Assembly (NCBI GenBank): GCA_964644465.1
Contig: CAZXVU010000019.1
Location: forward strand, 1 to 24,736
Length of the DNA stretch: 24,736 nucleotides
Direction of reading: 5' to 3'
Origin: CAZXVU01 sp964644465
Lineage (GTDB): Bacteria; Chlamydiota; Chlamydiia; Chlamydiales; SM23-39
Below the pieces are notes generated by a model. That model did not search any database. It was given only the letters and a program-made list of their open reading frames with translations, and was not told the origin of the DNA. The translations under genes were made by a program, and so were the position numbers. Shown piece after piece: positions 15,273 through 22,612 of this stretch; positions within the stretch are counted from its first letter, which is position 1; each line of letters opens with the position of its first letter.

Positions 15273-16376
15273 ATGACTAAAAAAATTCATTGGCCAGTTT
15301 TTTCATTTCTCGTTGGTTATCATATTTTTTTAGCCTTAGCACTCCCGATCTATTTTCTCTTTTATACCCCCTCATTAGGCATCATAGTATCCTCTGCCAT
15401 ACTCGCTTCTCTCTCTGGAATTGCGATCACTTCAGGATATCATCGCCTTTATTCCCATAGTTGCTACAAGACAAATCCTGTCGTCGAAGCATTTTTCTTA
15501 TTTTTCGCAAGCTTAGCCACTCAAGGAAGCGCCTTGCGCTGGTGCCATGACCACCGCTTGCATCATGCTTACGTTGACACAGATAAAGACCCTTACTCAG
15601 TGAAAAAAGGGCTCTTTCATGCCCACATGCTGTGGATGTTTTATAGAGGAAATGAGATCGACCCGAAAGTCATCTCCGATCTTTCTCGAAACAAAATGCT
15701 TCAATTCCAACATAAGCATTACGTTTTTTGCATGGTAGCATCAAACGCAATTGCATTCCTCGCCGTAGGCTGGTTATTTGGAGATTATCTGGGTGCGTTC
15801 CTCTTCGCTTGGTGGGTCCGTCTATTCTTCTCCCATCATACTACGTGGTTCATCAACTCTTTAGCCCATTATTGGGGTACGCAGCACTTTAGCCAGGAAC
15901 ACACCGCAGTAGACAATTATTTGATTTCCCTAGTGACCTGGGGAGAGGGATACCATAATTACCACCACTCTTTTGCTTATGATTACCGTAACGGAATCCG
16001 ATGGTACCACTTTGATCCAGGCAAATGGCTTATTTGGACGCTCCATAAACTTGGATTTGCGTACGATCTTAAAAAAGTAAATAACTATCGTATCGCCCGC
16101 CAGCTCGTTCTTGGTCATAGAGATATGCTCATCCAAAGCCTCAAAGATTCTTATTACGCGCATAAAGAAACTTTAGAAGCGAAAATCACAGAAATCTCTA
16201 CGAACCTTACTTCTAAACTGACTGAAATGCAGGCTCTTCTCGAAAAATACAAAGAGATGAAAGACCGCATGCTCCTTACCCAAATCCGCTCCATGAAAAA
16301 GAGTTTGAAAAACGATTGGAAACAGTGGAAAGAGGTCGTAAAACAAATATCTAATAACGTCCCCTTAAAAACTTGA
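15273..16376 (+). CDS. Acyl-CoA/fatty-acid delta-9-type desaturase with C-terminal coiled coil
   Basis: 367 residues. Membrane-bound di-iron enzyme introducing a cis double bond into acyl chains. The three histidine boxes are present: HRLYSH (57-62), HDHRLHH (92-98) and HNYHH (228-232). Hydrophobic segments lie at about 8-30, 36-55, 71-86 and 155-190. The catalytic domain ends around residue 270, and about 95 more residues form a charged helical tail (for example TEMQALLEKYKEMKDRM) predicted to be a coiled coil, which ordinary bacterial desaturases lack. GAGAGG is 7 nt before ATG 15273; an earlier in-frame start is rejected. The product would adjust membrane fluidity or modify host-derived fatty acids. 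Confidence 0.92.
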   Translation: MTKKIHWPVFSFLVGYHIFLALALPIYFLFYTPSLGIIVSSAILASLSGIAITSGYHRLYSHSCYKTNPVVEAFFLFFASLATQGSALRWCHDHRLHHAYVDTDKDPYSVKKGLFHAHMLWMFYRGNEIDPKVISDLSRNKMLQFQHKHYVFCMVASNAIAFLAVGWLFGDYLGAFLFAWWVRLFFSHHTTWFINSLAHYWGTQHFSQEHTAVDNYLISLVTWGEGYHNYHHSFAYDYRNGIRWYHFDPGKWLIWTLHKLGFAYDLKKVNNYRIARQLVLGHRDMLIQSLKDSYYAHKETLEAKITEISTNLTSKLTEMQALLEKYKEMKDRMLLTQIRSMKKSLKNDWKQWKEVVKQISNNVPLKT

Positions 16377-16402
16377 CGATTCAGTAATTAACTCCTTATA
16401 AT
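16373..16402 (+). promoter_or_regulatory. Strong promoter of the large Inc-like gene
   Basis: TTGACG (16373-16378), 18-nt spacer, perfect TATAAT (16397-16402); expected start near 16409, about 22 nt before ATG 16431. The -35 overlaps the stop codon of the desaturase gene. This is the best consensus promoter in the window. Confidence 0.65.
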
Positions 16403-16427
16403 ACCGCCAATTAATCGGGAGTTAATT
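16386..16427. repeat. 10-bp inverted repeat flanking the -10 box (possible operator)
   Basis: AATTAACTCC (16386-16395) and GGAGTTAATT (16418-16427) are perfectly complementary, 22 bp apart. The left arm lies in the promoter spacer, the right arm in the leader and includes the GGAG Shine-Dalgarno. Because the left arm is upstream of the transcription start, the full hairpin cannot form in the mRNA, which favours a DNA-binding site. Confidence 0.55.
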
Positions 16428-16430
16428 GCT

Positions 16431-17969
16431 ATGTCAACAATTTCTTTTGAAGATGCCAGCTCATTAAAAGTGACCGATCCGGTTGCTGAGCCCGAGATTC
16501 AGAATGCAAATACATGGACAGAAGTAAAGACAAAGCGGGCTTGGGCCATCGCTTTAACCAGTCTTTGCCTCATCGGTGCAGTTGTCACAGGAGCTCTTAC
16601 CTTTACTGCCAGCCTTTGGTTCCTAGCTCCAGCAATTCCTCTTCTTCTAGCCGCTGGCGGTCTCATTTGGTATGCCTGCAAATTGATCGACTACGATAAT
16701 CCGAAAGAACTGGAAAAGGTACGCAATCAAGCTTCACAAATGTCCCTTTCAAAAATCATCGAAAAATTCGGATGGGAAAAGCTCTTCCGCTACGCTCTTT
16801 TGAATCCCGCGCAATTCGAAGCCGCTTACTCCTCTCATGTGGCGCCTATGAAACTCATGGACCTCCTTTCTTTCTACGAGACGAGCTGCCAGCGCCTCGC
16901 GAACACAGCGCAAAAAGCCCCTTTTGGTTCTATGAAAGAATTCCACGTGCCAGAACCAAGACTTTGGAAATCGAAACTCTCTGAAGAAACACAAGGACTC
17001 AATTTCAAACCCCTCGTTGGGAATTATCCATTACAGAACTTAATTGCATATTCACTGATCGAGCCTCAGGAATTAGAACAATCTTTCATCGCGTGCGCCT
17101 CTGATTTACGATTGCACCAATTGATTGATGGGTATGAAAAAACAACTGCGTTGATCAAAGCCTCAGGAAAAGCGGGATATTCATTGCCAGCTCCCGAACG
17201 ATGGAAAGAGAAATTCGTTCAGGAAACAGCTCATTTATCCTGCAGCAAAATCCTTACCTCCTACAAACCCTGGCATGAAGCGCTTCTTCAACATAAGATC
17301 ATTGGCCAAGAAGAGTATGAAATCCTTGCACGCGGTCAAGAATCCTTGAATGTCTATAGCAAAGAAGAAGAAGATCTCAGAGCTGAATTCCGCAGACGCA
17401 CGCAAAATGAAGAAGAAGTCCGCAGCAGGGCAAAATCCCTCGCTGATAAAGGCTATGCAGCAAATCCAGCCCATATTCTATTAGCGAATCTTCACTCCCA
17501 ATTTGTAAGAGACAAAGATTCCTTAGATAAGTTAGCAACTGTGCAGATCGATGCAGAGCGCTCCCATGTGGAGAGCTACCGTCAGTCTCTCAACCGCTCT
17601 TCTCCTATAACTGATGAAGAGAGAAGATACTTAGCCAATCTTGAATCGAGATGCGAGACGAATATCTGGCGCATCAAACGTCAATTAGAGTTCCAAATGA
17701 ACGATCTGGATGCTAGATATTGGCAAAACAAAGCCGCTTTAGAACAAAATATCAGAGCTGCCCTTGCTTTAAGAGATGAAGCCTATACGTTGTCAGACCA
17801 ACAGTTCGCCCTCTCGACAAAACCTGCCCGAGAAGATGTCGATGCTAAAATGGCTCAATCTAGATTACGACTTGAAGAGCGCCTTGGTAAGGTAGATGCG
17901 GAATATGATCAATTTCGTTCTGTAAATCGCGCACAGCCATTTCCATCGCCTCAGGAGATAGCGGTTTAA
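16431..17969 (+). CDS. Large Inc-like protein with ~80-residue repeats and coiled coil
   Basis: 512 residues. After a hydrophilic N-terminus, two hydrophobic segments (about 37-57 and 61-82) separated by a few residues give the bilobed Inc profile. Residues ~106-300 contain two full and one partial copy of a divergent repeat of about 80 residues, best seen in the pairs YALLNPAQFEAAYSS / YSLIEPQELEQSFIA and PEPRLWKSKLSEET / PAPERWKEKFVQET, with a partial third from about 270. Residues ~310-500 are a highly charged helical region (EEEDLRAEFRRRTQNEEEV and further), probably a long coiled coil. No signal peptide and no known enzyme motif. GGGAG lies 9 nt before the ATG. Likely a type III exported membrane protein with a cytoplasm-facing scaffold domain. 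The last 110 bp overlap the convergent HIT gene. Confidence 0.85.
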   Translation: MSTISFEDASSLKVTDPVAEPEIQNANTWTEVKTKRAWAIALTSLCLIGAVVTGALTFTASLWFLAPAIPLLLAAGGLIWYACKLIDYDNPKELEKVRNQASQMSLSKIIEKFGWEKLFRYALLNPAQFEAAYSSHVAPMKLMDLLSFYETSCQRLANTAQKAPFGSMKEFHVPEPRLWKSKLSEETQGLNFKPLVGNYPLQNLIAYSLIEPQELEQSFIACASDLRLHQLIDGYEKTTALIKASGKAGYSLPAPERWKEKFVQETAHLSCSKILTSYKPWHEALLQHKIIGQEEYEILARGQESLNVYSKEEEDLRAEFRRRTQNEEEVRSRAKSLADKGYAANPAHILLANLHSQFVRDKDSLDKLATVQIDAERSHVESYRQSLNRSSPITDEERRYLANLESRCETNIWRIKRQLEFQMNDLDARYWQNKAALEQNIRAALALRDEAYTLSDQQFALSTKPAREDVDAKMAQSRLRLEERLGKVDAEYDQFRSVNRAQPFPSPQEIAV

Positions 17970-18414
17970 ACCAGGGCGAGAGGAAAAAGCGGGCTGCAAA
18001 TAGCAGATGGCTTTCTTGTTTAGACCTTGGCAAATAATGAAAATGGACGTGGGGCACAGATTGCCCCGCTTCTCTTCCATTTTTCTGAAGAAGCAGATAT
18101 CCCCCATTCCCAAAAAGACCTCTTTCCGCCAGATCAATTTTCCGAATGAGCTCCTGCATTTCAAGCAACTCTTCCGAAGTAAGATTTTCGAATCGCTCTA
18201 CATGTCTTATCGGCAGAATTAGGACATGGCCAGGAACAGCAGGTTTGTGGGTGATGATTCCCAAAACCCGATCCCCCCTATAAAAGACCTGTCTTTCAAT
18301 AACGTCATGGCTGCAAAAAGCGCAAAAACGATTAGAAATATCTTTTACATCGAGCTGAAAATAGAGCCATAAAGCGCCAAAAAGAGCTAAAGCTAGAATG
18401 AATGATTTTTTCAT
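17860..18414 (-). CDS. HIT-family nucleotide hydrolase with N-terminal membrane anchor
   Basis: 184 residues. HIT proteins hydrolyse or transfer nucleotide-phosphate bonds. The domain starts with a zinc-type CAFC (31-34), continues with VLGIITHKPAVPGHVLILPIRH and ends with the histidine triad HVHFH (122-126). The chain begins with a hydrophobic stretch (MKKSFILALALFGALWLYF) that reads as a signal anchor or uncleaved signal peptide, which is unusual because HIT enzymes are normally cytosolic. About 58 residues follow the triad; the last ~36 are encoded antisense to the Inc-like gene. Divergent from the ADP/ATP translocase gene, 71 nt between starts. Membership is secure; location and substrate are inferred or unknown. 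Confidence 0.9.
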   Translation of the reverse strand: MKKSFILALALFGALWLYFQLDVKDISNRFCAFCSHDVIERQVFYRGDRVLGIITHKPAVPGHVLILPIRHVERFENLTSEELLEMQELIRKIDLAERGLFGNGGYLLLQKNGREAGQSVPHVHFHYLPRSKQESHLLFAARFFLSPWFKPLSPEAMEMAVRDLQNEIDHIPHLPYQGALQVVI

Positions 18415-18427
18415 TGTATTTTGTACC

Positions 18428-18457
18428 GTGACATTTATATCCGAATTGGGGTATAAA
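18428..18457 (+). promoter_or_regulatory. Promoter of the ADP/ATP translocase gene
   Basis: GTGACA (18428-18433), 18-nt spacer, TATAAA (18452-18457). Predicted start is near 18464, with a leader of about 22 nt containing TGGA at Shine-Dalgarno distance from ATG 18486. Confidence 0.55.
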
Positions 18458-18485
18458 AGCTAAAGAATCACACCTGGATTTTTGG

Positions 18486-20000
18486 ATGGCGACTGGAGAT
18501 AAATCTCCACTGGCTAGATGGCGAGAACGCCTCTGGCCAATACATGCTTACGAACTCAAGAAAATCCTTCCTCTTCTTTTCATGAAATTTTTCATATCTT
18601 TCACCTATGGTGTACTCACCACCATGAAGGATGCCTTTGTCGTCACGGCAAAAGGGGGAGGAGCCGAGGTTATCCCGGTCTTAAAGGGTTGGATTGTCCT
18701 GCCCATAGCCATGGGAGTCACCATCCTTTATTCAAAACTCACCAATCTCTTCCGGAGATCGGTGATTTTTTATAGTATCATCATCTTTTTCATCAGCTTT
18801 GTTTTCCTCTATGGCTTCGTCCTTTACCCGAACATCGACGCCCTCTCGCCCCATCAATCGGCCGACTGGCTCTTGAGCAAGGTGGGAGAACAAAACTCCC
18901 ACTGGGTCTCCATCTATAGAAATTGGATCCAGTCGATTTTCTTTGTCACTGCCGAGCTTTGGGGCAGTGTAGTGATCTTCCTTCTCTTTTGGGGATTCGT
19001 CAATCATATTTGCAATTTTAACGAGGCGAAGCGGTGCTATAACTTCTTCATCGCGGGCGGCGACCTCGCTCAGATGTTTACAGGTCCCCTCGTCTGCTAT
19101 TTCACAGGAAAATATATAGGCGCCCATTTTGGAATCGCCCTAAAAAGCTTGTGCCTTTGCGTCCTCTTCTTCGGGTTCATGATCATGGCCCTTCATTGGC
19201 TATTGACCCGTAAGATATTGAAAGATGAACGGCTCTATCGGCCTGAGCATCAAGACGCCCCCATCGATCAAAAGACAAAGCTTTCCTTGCTTGAAAGTAT
19301 GAAATTCATTGTCCGCTCGCCCTATCTCCGGTGCATTGCGGTGATGGTCATTGCCTATGGACTTACTATCAATCTGACCGAAGTGACCTGGAAAGCCAAC
19401 TTAAAAATCGCCTATCCCGAAACAGGCGCCTACCAATCGTTCATGGCGACAGTAACCTCTTCCGTCGGCATCTGTTCCTTCATCATCACCCTGTTTTTTA
19501 GCGGCATGATCATCCGAGTATTAGGCTGGCGTTTAGGAGCTCTTCTTCCCCCAATTGTAATTGGAACCACAAGCCTGACCTTCCTCACCTTATTCTTAAA
19601 TCCAGAATGGCTCCACCCTATCACAGGAACTTTTGGGACCGGTCCCCTCATGCTAATTGTTCTCTTTGGAGCTTTCCAGAATGTATCGACCAAAGTGATG
19701 AAATATGCTTTCTTCGATCCGACGAAAGAGATGTCTTTTATCCCTCTTGATCAAGAGTCGAAAGTCAAAGGCAAGGCAGCCATCGATGTTATTGGTTCCC
19801 GCCTTGGAAAATCGGGCGCTGCATGGATCCAAATCGTCTTGATTCAAATGGCAGGGACAGGCTCGGTCCTTTCGATCACCCACTTCCTGCTTCCCTTAAT
19901 CGGGTGTACGGTCCTTTTCTGGATTCTTTCTGTACGCTCGCTCAACAAACAGTTTATCGTCCGCGACGCCCAAAAGCTCGCCCTCGAAACTCCCGTTTAA
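18486..20000 (+). CDS. ADP/ATP (nucleotide) translocase, NTT family
   Basis: 504 residues, about 11-12 transmembrane helices. NTT carriers of Chlamydiales, Rickettsiales and plastids exchange host ATP for bacterial ADP or import other nucleotides. Family traits visible: FFISFTYGVLTTMKDAFVVTAKGGGAEVIPVLKGW near the N-terminus (with the functionally important Lys), TAELWGSVVIFLLFWGFVNHI, FNEAKRCYNFF, AYGLTINLTEVTWKANLK and EMSFIPLDQESKVKGKAAIDVIGSRLGKSG. Length equals the usual ~500-530. It is the strongest single sign of an obligate intracellular chlamydial host-dependent lifestyle. ATP/ADP exchange is the likeliest activity for this branch, but paralogues with other nucleotide specificity exist and cannot be excluded from sequence. 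Confidence 0.96.
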   Translation: MATGDKSPLARWRERLWPIHAYELKKILPLLFMKFFISFTYGVLTTMKDAFVVTAKGGGAEVIPVLKGWIVLPIAMGVTILYSKLTNLFRRSVIFYSIIIFFISFVFLYGFVLYPNIDALSPHQSADWLLSKVGEQNSHWVSIYRNWIQSIFFVTAELWGSVVIFLLFWGFVNHICNFNEAKRCYNFFIAGGDLAQMFTGPLVCYFTGKYIGAHFGIALKSLCLCVLFFGFMIMALHWLLTRKILKDERLYRPEHQDAPIDQKTKLSLLESMKFIVRSPYLRCIAVMVIAYGLTINLTEVTWKANLKIAYPETGAYQSFMATVTSSVGICSFIITLFFSGMIIRVLGWRLGALLPPIVIGTTSLTFLTLFLNPEWLHPITGTFGTGPLMLIVLFGAFQNVSTKVMKYAFFDPTKEMSFIPLDQESKVKGKAAIDVIGSRLGKSGAAWIQIVLIQMAGTGSVLSITHFLLPLIGCTVLFWILSVRSLNKQFIVRDAQKLALETPV

Positions 20001-20023
20001 AGCTCGCTCTCCAAGAAATTTAT

Positions 20024-20120
20024 CAGGATTTGCACGATAGACCGCAAAGCGCCCAGGATATGTAGGATATGGGAAAAATCAATTTTATCCTGCAAATCCT
20101 GCCTGATCCTGCATATCCTG
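20024..20120. repeat. Intergenic cluster of CCTG-type short repeats in both orientations
   Basis: The 141-bp gap between two convergent genes holds CAGGATTTGCA (20024-20034), whose exact reverse complement TGCAAATCCTG is at 20091-20101, and CAGGATATGTAGGAT (20054-20068), which pairs with ATCCTGCATATCCTG (20106-20120) at 14 of 15 positions. The core unit is ATCCTG(C/T). A T-rich stretch (20121-20133) follows the right half, so the folded RNA could also terminate transcription of the translocase gene. Confidence 0.7.
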
Positions 20121-20141
20121 TTATTCTCTTTTTAGAGGTGA

Positions 20142-21119
20142 TTATTTGAGGAGAAGATCGACGATCCATTCTATAAGAATGGTATCCAGCCAATAAAAAC
20201 CCTTTTTATCTTTTGGATGGCCGACATAACCCATGTGCCCTCCCTTTTTGGTCTTAAAAAGAGAGACATTTCTGGGAAGCTTGTGCCCGTCTAATGAAGA
20301 GGGTGAAATGATCGGATCATCCTCTGCTAGAAGGATTTTGCAAGGGATCTCAATCTCCGGCACAAAATGCTTAGAGCTGCATTTACTATAATAATCCTCA
20401 GCATTGAGGAATCCGCACCGCGGCGCAGTATAAATTTGATCAAACTCGTAAAGCTTCATATTTTTAGGAAGCTTGACAGGAGGAAGATCTTTGAACTTTT
20501 TATGGATATAATGAACATCCGCCCTAAGAAGACGGTAAAAATAGCGCTCATAGATAGAATTCGCAGGATCTCCAATCATTTGTATGCTCGAAAATAGGTC
20601 TACTGGGGGACTGACGGCAATCGCCCCCTTAAGAAAATGCTTCCCTAAAGAGCCCAATTCCCCTGCAAGCTTCAGAGTGATATTTGCTCCCAAAGAAAAG
20701 GCCACTAAAATAATCGGAGATTTAGGGTGTTCGCTTTTCAATTCTTTGATGGTTTCAAAGACATCGTCGCTTCTGCCGCTATGATAGATTCCTCTGGCAA
20801 GTCCCTTTCCTGTTCCGCATCCTCGCATATTATAACGGATAGCCCTTATCCCCATGGCCTCTAATCTCCGAGCCATACGGGCAGGATTAGATGATTTATG
20901 GGAGCCGCAAAGCCCATGGATCAATATGACGGTTGGGTCTGTAGGCTTCCAGTTCTTGGGAGTGGAGACAACATGGGAAAGCTTGTCTCCATCAGGAAGA
21001 GTTATGATTTTCTGTTCCGATGAAAATTCGAAGATAAAGCTAAAGAAGGAATTCACTATCGCTTGATAATGAGGATTTTCCATGTAAGGAAAGGGATTAA
21101 AAGGAATTTCCTCGCTCAT
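20142..21119 (-). CDS. YheT-like alpha/beta-hydrolase
   Basis: 325 residues, no signal peptide. Opening FNPFPYMENPHYQAIVNSF is the typical YheT/ABHD1-3 start. The oxyanion region reads VILIHGLCGSHKSS, followed by YNMRGCGTG; the nucleophile elbow is AFSLGAN (Ser in A-x-S-x-G instead of G-x-S-x-G). Catalytic Asp and His candidates are in AEDDPII and KGGHMGYV. Relatives act as esterases or lipases on short acyl esters or phospholipids. Start ATG 21119 has no clear Shine-Dalgarno. Convergent with the translocase gene. Confidence 0.9.
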   Translation of the reverse strand: MSEEIPFNPFPYMENPHYQAIVNSFFSFIFEFSSEQKIITLPDGDKLSHVVSTPKNWKPTDPTVILIHGLCGSHKSSNPARMARRLEAMGIRAIRYNMRGCGTGKGLARGIYHSGRSDDVFETIKELKSEHPKSPIILVAFSLGANITLKLAGELGSLGKHFLKGAIAVSPPVDLFSSIQMIGDPANSIYERYFYRLLRADVHYIHKKFKDLPPVKLPKNMKLYEFDQIYTAPRCGFLNAEDYYSKCSSKHFVPEIEIPCKILLAEDDPIISPSSLDGHKLPRNVSLFKTKKGGHMGYVGHPKDKKGFYWLDTILIEWIVDLLLK

Positions 21120-21179
21120 CGCCGCGTCTCAAACAGTAATTACCTTAATTTTTAAACAAAACCAAATTAAGTATCAATT

Positions 21180-21197
21180 TTTCATTTAATAATGAAA
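21180..21197. repeat. 7-bp AT-rich palindrome
   Basis: TTTCATT-TAAT-AATGAAA (21180-21197), in the 101-bp gap between two minus-strand genes. No T-run follows on the minus strand, so a classical terminator is unlikely. The palindrome is close to the 3' end of the PagL-like gene and may protect its mRNA or serve as a binding site. Confidence 0.35.
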
Positions 21198-21220
21198 CAA
21201 GACACTAACTATCAGAACTA

Positions 21221-21745
21221 TTAATCGCAAGATTCGCGAATGAAAGGAAACCCCTTCACTAAAGGGATGTCGTAAAAGAGGACTAAAGACTCCTCTCCGG
21301 GATTGCGCCTCCCGATACTTGCATTGGAAAGGTGATAGAAATGCACGCCTAGGCGGTGCCAATCGGAAAATTGCCAAGCGAGCTCTATGCCTGAGCGAAA
21401 CTCCAAAGGGTAGCCCAAGTCCTTGCCATTTCCTTTGGAATAATATCCGGCAGCAAAACCAGGGGCGAAGAGAAGGTGGTCAAAGAATAGAAGATCGAAA
21501 TTCAATCCTCCATAAATATAGAAAGATCCTTTTGCGGTCGCCATTAAGCCAACCAAAGGCCGGAAATTCAGATATCTGTTTGGCGATCTAAGACATTTTA
21601 GATGGAATTTATACTCCGCATCGAATTCCCAGGTTCTTGTTTTCATACGCCAAAGATCAAAAGCACCCGTTCCGAAAGAGAGAAAATCAGGAGGACAGGC
21701 GCCATAAACTGAGGTGAACAAAAACAAAAAAAGAAGCTTTTTCAA
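21221..21745 (-). CDS. Lipid A 3-O-deacylase (PagL-like outer-membrane enzyme), TTG start
   Basis: 174 residues from TTG 21745, preceded by AAGGGA at 5 nt; a longer frame begins at 21838 but without such a site and would put the signal peptide in the interior. Signal peptide MKKLLFLFLFTSVYGA. The rest is an 8-strand-like barrel. Near the end, FYHLSNASIGRRNPGEESL carries the PagL signature: His138, Ser140 (+2) and Glu152 (+14) have exactly the spacing of the catalytic triad of Pseudomonas PagL (126/128/140), with the conserved SNA and NPG. Known members remove the 3-O-linked acyl chain from lipid A at the outer membrane. The final residues (FPFIRESCD) lack a terminal aromatic. Confidence 0.88.
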   Translation of the reverse strand: MKKLLFLFLFTSVYGACPPDFLSFGTGAFDLWRMKTRTWEFDAEYKFHLKCLRSPNRYLNFRPLVGLMATAKGSFYIYGGLNFDLLFFDHLLFAPGFAAGYYSKGNGKDLGYPLEFRSGIELAWQFSDWHRLGVHFYHLSNASIGRRNPGEESLVLFYDIPLVKGFPFIRESCD

Positions 21746-21883
21746 GTATGTCCCTTTTTTTTCTTCTTTAACGCGAACATTTCTGATGTGCAAGCCCGAA
21801 TTTTGATTACAAAAAAAAAGTGCCTTGATAACCTTCACGTCTTTTTTTGATTTTCTCTTAATAAACTAAGCAGGGAGTTTCCA

Positions 21884-22603
21884 ATGAAAAATGTGTCTAA
21901 ATTTCTAAAATCATTTGCACTGATTGCTCTGATCGCACCGACATTCCTTATGGCTGATGATGATGATTCCCATCTTCCTGTTGGTACACGTCAGATGAGT
22001 CCCGACGCTTCCGCTCAAATGGAATTGAATCAAGCCACAGAGTCCACAACCGAAGAAGGCCAGCCCAGCTTGAACTGCAATGAGAAAGAAGTAGCCCGCT
22101 GTGGATTCGTTTTCGACCGCTATCCTCCTGTCTATTTTCCAAATTCCTATCATTGGCTGATCGCAGTATCCGCACTTGGCGACCAAGTTGAATTTGAAGA
22201 TGGATCTGTATGGAAGATCAATTCCTATGACGGCTACAAAGCTTTGAATTGGCGCTCAAGCGATCCGCTCACTATTACCCAGAACAGCCGTTGGTTCTCT
22301 AGCTATACTTATAAGATCATCAACAAAAATACCGGCACCTCGATTGAAGCCAATCTTTTCCTCGGACCTATTAAAAATGGCGAATACACAAGATACGTTT
22401 TGGCAATCGATCCATCGCGTGGGGAACTCATGCTGACAGACAGCACCCATTGGGAAGTTTCTTCCGGAGATTCCTATGTTTTCCGCGATTGGGCAATCAA
22501 TGACGCCATCATTCTCGGCTCGAATAGCGGTTGGGATTCCGGCTGCGAAGCCATTCTTATCAACGTAACCATGAACAATTTTGTCCGTGCAAAACAATTT
22601 TAA
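21884..22603 (+). CDS. Exported protein with a 69-residue internal duplication
   Basis: 239 residues. Clear signal peptide (cleavage after about FLMA) followed by an acidic DDDD stretch and a Ser/Glu/Gln-rich linker with three Cys (65-73). Two ungapped copies of equal length occupy about 91-159 and 171-239. Both share D-x3-W, SxxDxY, a Trp, a second Asp, NSxW and a final A-x2-F (DGSVWKINSYDGYKALNW versus DSTHWEVSSGDSYVFRDW). No known domain recognised. GGGAG precedes ATG 21884. The protein is probably released to the periplasm or outside. First of three closely spaced genes. Confidence 0.85.
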   Translation: MKNVSKFLKSFALIALIAPTFLMADDDDSHLPVGTRQMSPDASAQMELNQATESTTEEGQPSLNCNEKEVARCGFVFDRYPPVYFPNSYHWLIAVSALGDQVEFEDGSVWKINSYDGYKALNWRSSDPLTITQNSRWFSSYTYKIINKNTGTSIEANLFLGPIKNGEYTRYVLAIDPSRGELMLTDSTHWEVSSGDSYVFRDWAINDAIILGSNSGWDSGCEAILINVTMNNFVRAKQF

Positions 22604-22612
22604 GGATTTTCC

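Noticed and set aside
20024..20133. CRISPR array
   Set aside because: Units are short, in both orientations and without regular spacers; no cas genes in the window.
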